From NCBI GenBank assembly GCA_910588645.1, contig CAJUOY010000001.1, positions 1 through 64,000 of the forward strand: 64,000 nucleotides of DNA, written 5' to 3'. The position numbers were made by a program, and so were the translations under genes. The notes beneath the pieces are model-generated. The model was not told where the DNA came from. It did no database searches and was given only the letters and a program-made list of their open reading frames with translations. Positions 1 through 6,672 of this stretch are shown here, piece after piece. This stretch comes from an uncultured Christensenellaceae bacterium (lineage in GTDB: Bacteria > Bacillota > Clostridia > Christensenellales > Borkfalkiaceae). Every line of letters begins with the position of its first letter. Within the stretch, counting starts at the first letter, position 1.

Positions 1-1
1 A

Positions 2-18
2 ATTGGGTATTACCCAAT
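2..18. promoter_or_regulatory. 17-bp palindrome at the window edge
   Basis: Two perfect 8-bp arms (ATTGGGTA and TACCCAAT) surround a single central T. It could be an operator or the end of a hairpin from an upstream gene outside the window. There is no T-run after it, so a terminator is less likely. The role is unknown. Confidence 0.3.
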
Positions 19-117
19 CCGAACTCAACAAAAAACTTCGCTCGTGGTCAAACTAAAAATTTCTAAAAAACTACTCGCAAACGCTTGACAAATTTACAAA
101 TTTTTTTCTGAAAACAC

Positions 118-146
118 TTGATTAATAGATATTTTTATATTAAAAT
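118..146 (+). promoter_or_regulatory. Promoter of ppdK
   Basis: TTGATT (118-123), a 17-bp spacer and TAAAAT (141-146) form a good sigma-70/SigA promoter. It predicts transcription start near 153 and a leader of about 78 nt before ppdK. A TTGACA at 85-90 has no matching -10 element. Confidence 0.6.
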
Positions 147-230
147 AGTGTTTGGGCAATTTTAAACGAAAATTACGTTTTTAATTGCATTATCAAGAAA
201 AAATTATTAGCAGTTATGGAGGAATTTCAA

Positions 231-2876
231 ATGGCAAAAAAATATTGCTATCTCTTTACCGAAGGAGATGCAACGATGCGCGAGCTTTTGGGCGGTAAAG
301 GTGCTAACCTTGCCGAGATGACCAAAATCGGTCTTCCCGTGCCTCAGGGATTTACGATCTCTACCGAGGCGTGCACGCAGTACTACGAAGACGGACGTAA
401 GATCAACCCCGATATTCAGGCTGAAATTATGTCTTACATCGACAAAATGGAAAAGGTTTGCGGCAAGAAGTTCGGAGATAAGGTCAATCCTTTGCTCGTT
501 TCCGTACGTTCGGGCGCAAGAGCTTCGATGCCCGGAATGATGGACACCATTTTAAACCTCGGACTCAACGAGGACGTCGTAAACACCATTGCGGCAAAAT
601 CCAATAATCCCCGTTGGGCTTGGGACTGCTACAGAAGATTTATTCAGATGTTCTCCGACGTTGTTATGGAAGTCGGCAAGAAATACTTTGAAAAACTCAT
701 CGACGAAATGAAGGAGAAGAAGGGTATCGAGTACGACGTAGATCTGACTGCAGACGATCTCAAAGAACTTGCTTATCAGTTCAAGGCAGAGTACAAGAAA
801 CAGCTCGGTAAAGACTTCCCCAACGATCCCAAAGAGCAGCTCTTCGAAGCGGTTAAAGCCGTATTCCGTTCGTGGGACAACCCCCGTGCGAACATCTACC
901 GTATGGACCACGACATCCCTTACAGCTGGGGTACCGCGGTTAACGTACAGATGATGGCGTTCGGTAACCTTGGCAACACTTCCGGTACCGGCGTTGCGTT
1001 CACCCGTAACCCCGCAACCGGCGAAAAGGGACTCATGGGCGAATTTCTTGTAAACGCACAGGGCGAAGACGTCGTTGCAGGCGTTCGTACCCCGATGCCT
1101 ATCGAGCAGATGAAGGACGTATTCCCCGAGGCTTACGCTCAGTTCCAGAAAGTATGCGAAACTCTTGAAGACCATTACCGCGATATGCAGGATATGGAAT
1201 TCACGATCGAAGATAAAAAGCTCTATATGCTTCAGACGCGTAACGGTAAGCGTACCGCTGCGGCCGCTATCAAAATTGCTTGCGATCTTATAGACGAGGG
1301 TATGATAACCGAACAGCAGGCTATAATGCAGATCGACGCTAAGTCGCTCGATATGCTTTTGCACCCTCAGTTCGACGTTAAGGCTCTCAAAAACGCAGAT
1401 AAGAACAACGTAGTAGGCAAGGGTATTGCCGCATCTCCCGGCGCTGCCGCGGGCACTATCGTGTTCACCGCCGAAGACGCAGTTATAGAAGGAAAGAAGG
1501 GCAAGAAAGTTGTTCTCGTCCGTCTTGAAACTTCTCCCGAAGATATCGAGGGTATGAAGTACGCTCAGGGTATCCTCACCGTGCGCGGCGGACAAACCTC
1601 TCACGCGGCGGTTGTTGCACGCGGAATGGGAACGTGCTGCGTTTCCGGTTGCGGCGACATCAAAATGGACGAAGCTAATAAGCAGTTTACGCTCGCAGGT
1701 AAAGTATTCAAGGAAGGCGACGAGCTTTCGCTCGACGGTTCCACCGGTACTATATACGATTGCCTTATCCCCACCGTTCCCGCAGATCCCAATTCCGGAT
1801 ACTTCGGAAGAATTATGGAACTTGCCGACAAGTATAAGGCTCTCGGAGTAAGAACCAACGCAGATACTCCCAACGACGCTAAGCAGGCTGCTGCATTCGG
1901 CGCACAGGGTATCGGTCTTTGCCGTACGGAGCATATGTTCTTCGGCGAAGGCAGAATCGATAAATTCCGTGAAATGATCTGTTCCGAAACGGTTGAGGAG
2001 AGAGAGGCTGCGCTCGCTAAGATCGAGCCCATGCAGCAGGCGGACTTCGAAGGACTTATGGAGGCTCTCGAAGGACAGCCCGTAACTATCCGTTTCCTCG
2101 ATCCCCCTCTTCACGAGTTCGTTCCTACGGACGAAGACGACATTGCGGCGCTTGCTAAGGCGCAGGGTAAACCTGTTTCGAAGATCAAACAGCTTATTTC
2201 CGATCTTCACGAGTTTAACCCCATGATGGGACACCGTGGTTGCCGTCTTACCGTAACTTATCCCGAAATTGCGGTTATGCAGACCAAGGCCGTAATTAAG
2301 GCGGCTATCGCCGTACAGAAGCGTCATAAGAACTGGAACGTAGTTCCCGAAATTATGATCCCCCTTACCGGCGAGGTTAAAGAGCTTGCTTTCGTTAAAA
2401 AGATCGTCGTTAAGACAGCGGACGAAGTTATCGCGGCTTCCGGCGTTGCGCTTAAATACGAAGTCGGCACCATGATCGAAATTCCCAGAGCGGCGCTCAC
2501 CGCAGACGAGATCGCAAAAGAAGCCGAGTTCTTCTGCTTCGGAACCAACGATCTTACACAGATGACTTTCGGTTTCAGCCGTGACGACGCAGGCAAATTC
2601 CTGCCTTCGTACTATGCTAATAAGATTTATGAAAGCGATCCTTTCGCTCGTCTCGATACGACCGGCGTAGGTAAGCTTATGGAAATGTCCGTATCTTTGG
2701 GCAAGGGACAGAGAAAGTCGCTTCACTGCGGTATCTGCGGCGAACACGGCGGCGATCCTTCGTCAATCGAGTTCTGCCACAATATCGGATTGGATTACGT
2801 TTCCTGCTCGCCTTACCGCGTGCCTATCGCGCGTTTGTCGGCTGCGCAGGCTAACATCAAAAATCCGAGAAAGTAA
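231..2876 (+). CDS. ppdK: Pyruvate, phosphate dikinase (PpdK)
   Basis: This enzyme interconverts pyruvate + ATP + Pi with PEP + AMP + PPi in the cytosol, linking glycolysis and gluconeogenesis in anaerobes. An in-frame ATG lies at 216, but GGAGG at 218-222 sits 8 nt before the ATG at 231. I therefore take 231 as the start, giving 881 aa, the normal family length, beginning MAKKYCYLF. Visible landmarks are the N-terminal nucleotide-binding region (RSGARASMPGMMDTILNLG), the swivelling phosphohistidine domain with GGQTSHAAVVARGMG (catalytic His458, with the regulatory-type Thr two residues before it), and the C-terminal PEP/pyruvate TIM barrel ending in HCGICGEHGGDP (catalytic Cys836). Every key residue is present. 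It is a single-gene unit with its own promoter and terminator. Identification is very secure. Confidence 0.98.
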   Translation: MAKKYCYLFTEGDATMRELLGGKGANLAEMTKIGLPVPQGFTISTEACTQYYEDGRKINPDIQAEIMSYIDKMEKVCGKKFGDKVNPLLVSVRSGARASMPGMMDTILNLGLNEDVVNTIAAKSNNPRWAWDCYRRFIQMFSDVVMEVGKKYFEKLIDEMKEKKGIEYDVDLTADDLKELAYQFKAEYKKQLGKDFPNDPKEQLFEAVKAVFRSWDNPRANIYRMDHDIPYSWGTAVNVQMMAFGNLGNTSGTGVAFTRNPATGEKGLMGEFLVNAQGEDVVAGVRTPMPIEQMKDVFPEAYAQFQKVCETLEDHYRDMQDMEFTIEDKKLYMLQTRNGKRTAAAAIKIACDLIDEGMITEQQAIMQIDAKSLDMLLHPQFDVKALKNADKNNVVGKGIAASPGAAAGTIVFTAEDAVIEGKKGKKVVLVRLETSPEDIEGMKYAQGILTVRGGQTSHAAVVARGMGTCCVSGCGDIKMDEANKQFTLAGKVFKEGDELSLDGSTGTIYDCLIPTVPADPNSGYFGRIMELADKYKALGVRTNADTPNDAKQAAAFGAQGIGLCRTEHMFFGEGRIDKFREMICSETVEEREAALAKIEPMQQADFEGLMEALEGQPVTIRFLDPPLHEFVPTDEDDIAALAKAQGKPVSKIKQLISDLHEFNPMMGHRGCRLTVTYPEIAVMQTKAVIKAAIAVQKRHKNWNVVPEIMIPLTGEVKELAFVKKIVVKTADEVIAASGVALKYEVGTMIEIPRAALTADEIAKEAEFFCFGTNDLTQMTFGFSRDDAGKFLPSYYANKIYESDPFARLDTTGVGKLMEMSVSLGKGQRKSLHCGICGEHGGDPSSIEFCHNIGLDYVSCSPYRVPIARLSAAQANIKNPRK

Positions 2877-2931
2877 TCGTATCGGATATTTGGTGTTTCG
2901 AAGAAACGCTAATCACAAGATATATTAATTA

Positions 2932-2967
2932 AAGGCTTATCCTATAAAGGGGTAGGCCTTATTTTTT
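2932..2967 (+). terminator. Rho-independent terminator of ppdK
   Basis: An 11-bp stem (arms 2932-2942 and 2950-2960, two G-U pairs) is followed by TTATTTTTT. It lies 55 bp after the ppdK stop. Confidence 0.85.
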
Positions 2968-3013
2968 AGGTTGAAATTAGCCTGAAAATAGTAAAATACA
3001 GCTTGCAAAACGG

Positions 3014-3113
3014 TTGTTTCCACACAAGTTGAACACTTTTTATCGCTCATATGTGGCTGCAAGATCTGCGATAGGCGCGATTGTTTCCACATAAGTTAAC
3101 ACTTGATTATCGC
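3014..3113. repeat. Pair of imperfect 33-bp direct repeats
   Basis: TTGTTTCCACAcAAGTTG at 3014 and TTGTTTCCACAtAAGTTA at 3081 begin two 33-bp copies (3014-3046 and 3081-3113), both ending in TATCGC. They differ at a few positions plus one indel each way. GCGATA (3069-3074) between them can pair with either TATCGC. No gene overlaps. They could be tandem binding sites or debris of a small element. The rest of 2968-3181 holds nothing else recognisable. Confidence 0.55.
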
Positions 3114-3181
3114 CCTATTTAATACTACATCACACCCCTGTGCAGCTATGGTAGCAATATATATTGTGAACGAGTAAGTCA

Positions 3182-3210
3182 TTGACTTTTATATTTGTTT
3201 GTGATAAAAT
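3182..3210 (+). promoter_or_regulatory. Promoter of the 3250 gene
   Basis: TTGACT (3182-3187), a 17-bp spacer and TAAAAT (3205-3210), with TG one base before the -10, form a strong promoter. The expected start is near 3217, about 33 nt ahead of the GTG at 3250. Confidence 0.6.
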
Positions 3211-3249
3211 AAAGCATCAAAAAAAATAATAGGTAGGTATGTGATTTAA

Positions 3250-3690
3250 GTGTCTGAAAAAATTTCTTTCAAAATAATCGACGGTCAAATCGCGGTTGGT
3301 GAAGTGCTGAATTACAGAGGAGTTGTAGGAATATTTATAAATGACTGCGAGCTTTTGGATATAGTTGCCGATTTGGAAAAGGAGAAATGGGAAGAGCCGA
3401 TGGATTACATTCACCAAACGGCTAAAGAATTATATAATAATCTTACGCATGATATTACGGATTGGCAAAAGAAAAACGGTGTTGAAATTTTGTGCTGTAC
3501 TTGTGGGGTAGTTGAATGCAGTTCGCCGACCGTATTTATTGAAAAAGACGAGCATTATGTTTATTGGAAGGCTTTAGGGCATAACCAAATTGATTACCAT
3601 ATCCCGCTCAAATATGTTTTTGATAGAAAGCAGTACGAGCAAGCATTGGAAGAATTGAAAAAATTTGCAGAAGATAAAAGCATTTATTAG
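3250..3690 (+). CDS. Hypothetical protein, 146 aa
   Basis: This small acidic cytosolic protein begins with GTG (MSEKISFKI). No signal peptide or membrane segment is visible. A purine-rich AGGTAGG at 3231-3237 lies 12 nt upstream, slightly far for a ribosome site. Centrally it has a cysteine cluster, CCTCGVVECSS (about residues 77-87), followed by an aromatic-rich region (HYVYWKALGHNQIDYHIP). Some small uncharacterised and immunity-type families carry similar CxC/GxxxC clusters, but I cannot assign one. It stands alone between a good promoter and decayed DNA. It may be an orphan survivor of an accessory region. No function is proposed. Confidence 0.6.
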   Translation: MSEKISFKIIDGQIAVGEVLNYRGVVGIFINDCELLDIVADLEKEKWEEPMDYIHQTAKELYNNLTHDITDWQKKNGVEILCCTCGVVECSSPTVFIEKDEHYVYWKALGHNQIDYHIPLKYVFDRKQYEQALEELKKFAEDKSIY

Positions 3691-3904
3691 TGAACATTAT
3701 TTGTGGAGATGTAAAAGCACATTGCCTCTCGTAGTAACACGGTGGTACAGGCTGCTATTAAACAAAGCAAGGAGAACAAAAAATAAGCCTTTTTGGTCTT
3801 TCTCCATTAGCTTTGAAGAAGCCAAGCAGTATCGTCGCAAATTTCTTAACGTGCTAACGCGCGAATCCCAATGGGAAGAAATCATTGTGGACGTATATCT
3901 CTAA
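3665..3904 (+). pseudogene. Possible coding remnant, 79 codons
   Basis: The open frame overlaps the end of the 3250 gene and has no ribosome site. Its last third (SFEEAKQYRRKFLNVL then ESQWEEIIVDVYL) reads like a real amphipathic C-terminus, whereas the beginning does not. About 3735-3776 the +1 frame reads more protein-like (NTVVQAAIKQSKENKK). That pattern suggests a frameshifted, decaying gene fragment. The identity is unknown and it may be chance. Confidence 0.25.
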
Positions 3905-3910
3905 CAAAAT

Positions 3911-3939
3911 AAGAGCCGATGCAAATTGTATCGGCTCTT
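3911..3939. terminator. 10-bp perfect hairpin
   Basis: AAGAGCCGAT and ATCGGCTCTT surround a 9-nt loop. There is no T-run on the + side. The minus-strand reading is followed by ATTTTG, so it may terminate weakly in that direction. It closes the 3250-3904 remnant region. Confidence 0.4.
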
Positions 3940-3978
3940 AATAATAAAACATTACAATTTAATATTGGCAATTCACAG

Positions 3979-4012
3979 GAAGCCGCACGATAATTTTCGT
4001 GCGGCTTCTTTT
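3979..4012 (+). terminator. Strong hairpin terminator
   Basis: GAAGCCGCACGA (3979-3990) and TCGTGCGGCTTC (3997-4008) form a perfect 12-bp stem with a 6-nt loop. It is followed by TTTT. It is orphaned: no intact gene ends just before it, consistent with loss of the gene it served. Confidence 0.7.
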
Positions 4013-4019
4013 CGTGTAA

Positions 4020-4172
4020 AATAAAATAATATTCAGAAAGGAGATATCGGTATCTAAATCTTGCCACGATGGTAAAGACGATAATGGTCAGTTCGCCCGC
4101 ATAACAGATACGCCCAAAACGGAAACTTCGGAAAGAGAGATATCAAGGCGCACCGTTATAAGAACCTTATAG
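4020..4172 (+). pseudogene. Possible tyrosine-integrase remnant
   Basis: A stop-free stretch of 50 codons reads ...DDNGQFARITDTPKTETSEREISRR... before a stop at 4170. The TPKTxTSxRxI pattern matches the beta-hairpin/linker found in Tn916-type tyrosine recombinases, where TPKTK(S)..R.IP is common. No catalytic R/H/R/Y set survives and there is no start. I read it as a fragment of a mobile-element integrase. The call rests on one short motif and could be coincidence. The remaining 4173-4290 shows no further gene. Confidence 0.3.
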
Positions 4173-4290
4173 TATTCAGTGAGCAACACATACAAATGAC
4201 CGTAGAAATCTCCGATTTATTCCGAGTATGAAGTAAGTCGTATGGGTTTCAGCCACGTCATAAATTTTATTTGGTGCTGACCTGATATAA

Positions 4291-4326
4291 AAGGCATCAG
4301 AGTCAAAACTCTGATGCCTTAACTTT
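4291..4326 (+). terminator. Perfect 13-bp hairpin terminator
   Basis: AAGGCATCAGAGT (4291-4303), loop CAAA and ACTCTGATGCCTT (4308-4320) are followed by AACTTTTT. It isolates the next operon from upstream transcription. Confidence 0.75.
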
Positions 4327-4344
4327 TTCGTCTATTATCATAAT

Positions 4345-4375
4345 AGGTGTACAAATCTTAAAGTTTGTATCACCT
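4345..4375. promoter_or_regulatory. Upstream operator-like inverted repeat
   Basis: AGGTGTACAAA (4345-4355) is mirrored by TTTGTATCACCT (4364-4375), with one extra base in the right arm. It lies about 50 bp upstream of the -35 box of the lipoprotein operon. It shares AGGTGTA with the downstream palindrome at 4465-4489. This fits a two-site repressor arrangement, inferred only from the repeats. Confidence 0.5.
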
Positions 4376-4421
4376 AAAAAATAAAATAAGACATTTTTAA
4401 TGCTGAATAACCAACAAGCAC

Positions 4422-4450
4422 TTGCTTTATGGAAGAAAAAGTGTTATAAT
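4422..4450 (+). promoter_or_regulatory. Promoter of the 4537-17078 lipoprotein operon
   Basis: TTGCTT (4422-4427), a 17-bp spacer and TATAAT (4445-4450). The predicted start is near 4457, giving an 80-nt leader that begins just before the 4465-4489 palindrome. No other good promoter was found up to 17078, so the five genes probably share this one. Confidence 0.7.
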
Positions 4451-4464
4451 TTTCTTTGTATATA

Positions 4465-4489
4465 TACACCTATTATGATATTAGGTGTA
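4465..4489. promoter_or_regulatory. Operator-like palindrome just after the start site
   Basis: TACACCTA (4465-4472) and TAGGTGTA (4482-4489) form a perfect 8-bp inverted repeat with a 9-bp centre. It sits at about +8 to +32, a position where a bound repressor would block transcription. The arm sequence recurs around 4345 on the other side of the promoter. Confidence 0.55.
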
Positions 4490-4536
4490 CGCGTACAATT
4501 TAATTTGTTCATTGTTGAAAAATAAAAGGAGAACAT

Positions 4537-6657
4537 ATGGCAGACCGTAAGAAAGTAAATTACTTTTTATTAGCGTTTGTTGGCTTGATATTACCGTTAT
4601 GTATATTATTGGCTGCTTGTGGTGCGAATAGCATTACTGTTACGTTATATGATGGTAACACAATAATTCGTGAATCAAGTGCAAAGATAGATTCGACTTA
4701 TAATTTTGGTAGTGCAACAAAAACGGGCTATACCTTTTTGGGTTGGTATAGTGAGCAAGAAGGTGGCTCGGCATATACTGATGCACAGGGCGATAGTGCA
4801 GGGTTGACTTGGAAAGGCGATAACCCAACAAAATTATTTGCACATTGGGAAGCTAATAATTATAAGATAACTTTTGATTATTGTGGCGCAACGGCGCAAA
4901 ATACCGTATCCGATTTAGCTGTTACATACGATGCAAAAATCTCTTCACGATTTCCTGTACCGCAAAAGAGTGGTTCATCCTTTTTAGGTTGGTTTACGGA
5001 TAAAACAAGCGGAGTTCAAATCACGGATGTATCAGGTAATTTGACAACGGAAGCCGAGATTTACAATAATAGTGTTTATCCATTGAATGGGGCAGGAACA
5101 ACATTATATGCACATTGGGGTGAGAAAACTGTCACATTTGCTTTTAATACAGATGGCAGTGAAGTTAATCAAGTAACCTATTCTGTTGGGACGGTATTAA
5201 AGGAGTTGCCTACAAGCATAAAGGATAACTATTGTTTTGTTTCTTGGTGCTTTGATTCGACAAATTTATCTGCAATTAAGTTTCCTTATACAATAACAGA
5301 TAACTTGGACGATTACGTTAATTTGTACGCGAAATTTGAAATTGGTTCAAACGATATTCTTCAATTTACTACGATAGCTTCTACAAAAGATAGAGAATAT
5401 GAAGTAACGTATAATGGTAATGCTGAAAAAATAGTTATACCCGATTCATACTACGGAAAAAAGGTAACGCGAATAAATAAAATTAACTCTTCTACGGTTA
5501 AAGAAATTATATTGCCGCAATCTATAAGTGAATTTACAGGATCGGCATTTGAAGGCTGTACTGCATTAGAGAAGATTAATATTCCCACAGCCATAACAAG
5601 TCTGCCTGATAATCTATTTTTTGGTTGTTCGGCATTAACCAACATTGATATACCGTATAAAGTGAATAGTATAGGAAAGTTTACTTTCTCTGATTGTGGT
5701 TTAATTACGGATATTTACTTATCCGAAAATGTAAAAACGATAGGTACGGGTGCTTTTCGTAATATGGCAAAACTTGAGAATATAGTTGTTGAACCGTCTA
5801 ACGAAAAGTATATGACTCTTGATGGAGTGCTGTATTACAAAATAGGCAACTCTACATATCTTGTACAATATCCGGCAGCAAAGGACGCGGAAACTTGTTT
5901 GATTGATCCTTCAGCTACTAAAATATCAGAATACGCATTCAGCGGTTCAAAAATCAAGTTTATAGAAATTGGAAACAAAATTTCTTCAATAGAAAAGGGT
6001 GCATTTGAAAATAGCCGAAATCTTATTAACGTGACAATTTCAGGTAATGCGGCATTGTTTACTATTGGTGCAGATGCTTTCTTGGATTGCCTGAATTTGA
6101 AGGCAATGAAAATAGATCTGAGTAAAGTTCCGACATTGAATGCAACAGCATTGTCCGGTGTATCAGATACTTTCTCTGTTTATGTTACAAGTACAATGAT
6201 AAAACGGTATCAATCGGAAAATAATTGGCGGAACATATCATCTCAGATTTATTCGCTCGGCACAATATATGGGGATTTTGCTATAGAAGAAGTTGATGGG
6301 GGCTATGCGATAAGGCAATATTTTGGTACTGATACAGATGTTGTAATACCAGAGATTCTAAATGCGCAAAAAGTTGTTAAGATTTCTGATAATGCATTTT
6401 CATTTTCAAATATTGAAAAGATTACTATATCGCAAAATATTGTAGCGATAGGTGATAGAGCTTTTAGAAGTTGCTCAAATCTTAAAACAATTATAGTTGA
6501 GTGTGCGCCGCCAACTTTGGGTGCGGATGCTTTTTATGATATAGATGCGGATTTTGGTATCTATGTAAAAAATTCTATGGACATTCTTGACCAATATAGA
6601 ACAGCGGACAAATGGAGCGAGATGTCAAATCATATTTGGAGTTATAATAATCAATAA
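4537..6657 (+). CDS. BspA-type LRR lipoprotein with InlB B-repeats
   Basis: This is a 706-aa surface lipoprotein. AAAGGAG lies 5 nt before the ATG. The signal peptide ends in LAAC with the lipidated Cys28. Residues about 32-105 and 107-195 are two InlB/Listeria-Bacteroides repeats (TGYTFLGWYSEQEGG, LFAHWEAN; SSFLGWFTDKTSG, LYAHWGEK), with a third divergent one to about 268. Then come a beta-strand segment and BspA-type LRR_5 repeats (GSAFEGCTALEKINIP, DNLFFGCSALTNIDIP, TGAFRNMAKLENI) to the C-terminus, interrupted by a non-LRR insert near 420-450. The likely role is adhesion or matrix binding at the cell face, as for BspA relatives; the ligand is unknown. It is first in a five-gene operon. 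Codon use is clearly more AT-rich than ppdK. Confidence 0.85.
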   Translation: MADRKKVNYFLLAFVGLILPLCILLAACGANSITVTLYDGNTIIRESSAKIDSTYNFGSATKTGYTFLGWYSEQEGGSAYTDAQGDSAGLTWKGDNPTKLFAHWEANNYKITFDYCGATAQNTVSDLAVTYDAKISSRFPVPQKSGSSFLGWFTDKTSGVQITDVSGNLTTEAEIYNNSVYPLNGAGTTLYAHWGEKTVTFAFNTDGSEVNQVTYSVGTVLKELPTSIKDNYCFVSWCFDSTNLSAIKFPYTITDNLDDYVNLYAKFEIGSNDILQFTTIASTKDREYEVTYNGNAEKIVIPDSYYGKKVTRINKINSSTVKEIILPQSISEFTGSAFEGCTALEKINIPTAITSLPDNLFFGCSALTNIDIPYKVNSIGKFTFSDCGLITDIYLSENVKTIGTGAFRNMAKLENIVVEPSNEKYMTLDGVLYYKIGNSTYLVQYPAAKDAETCLIDPSATKISEYAFSGSKIKFIEIGNKISSIEKGAFENSRNLINVTISGNAALFTIGADAFLDCLNLKAMKIDLSKVPTLNATALSGVSDTFSVYVTSTMIKRYQSENNWRNISSQIYSLGTIYGDFAIEEVDGGYAIRQYFGTDTDVVIPEILNAQKVVKISDNAFSFSNIEKITISQNIVAIGDRAFRSCSNLKTIIVECAPPTLGADAFYDIDADFGIYVKNSMDILDQYRTADKWSEMSNHIWSYNNQ

Positions 6658-6672
6658 ATTGGAGGTAACAAT

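Noticed and set aside
552..2747. 731-codon antisense open frame opposite ppdK
   Set aside because: It is the mirror of a highly codon-biased gene. It has no ribosome site or promoter, and its translation resembles no protein.
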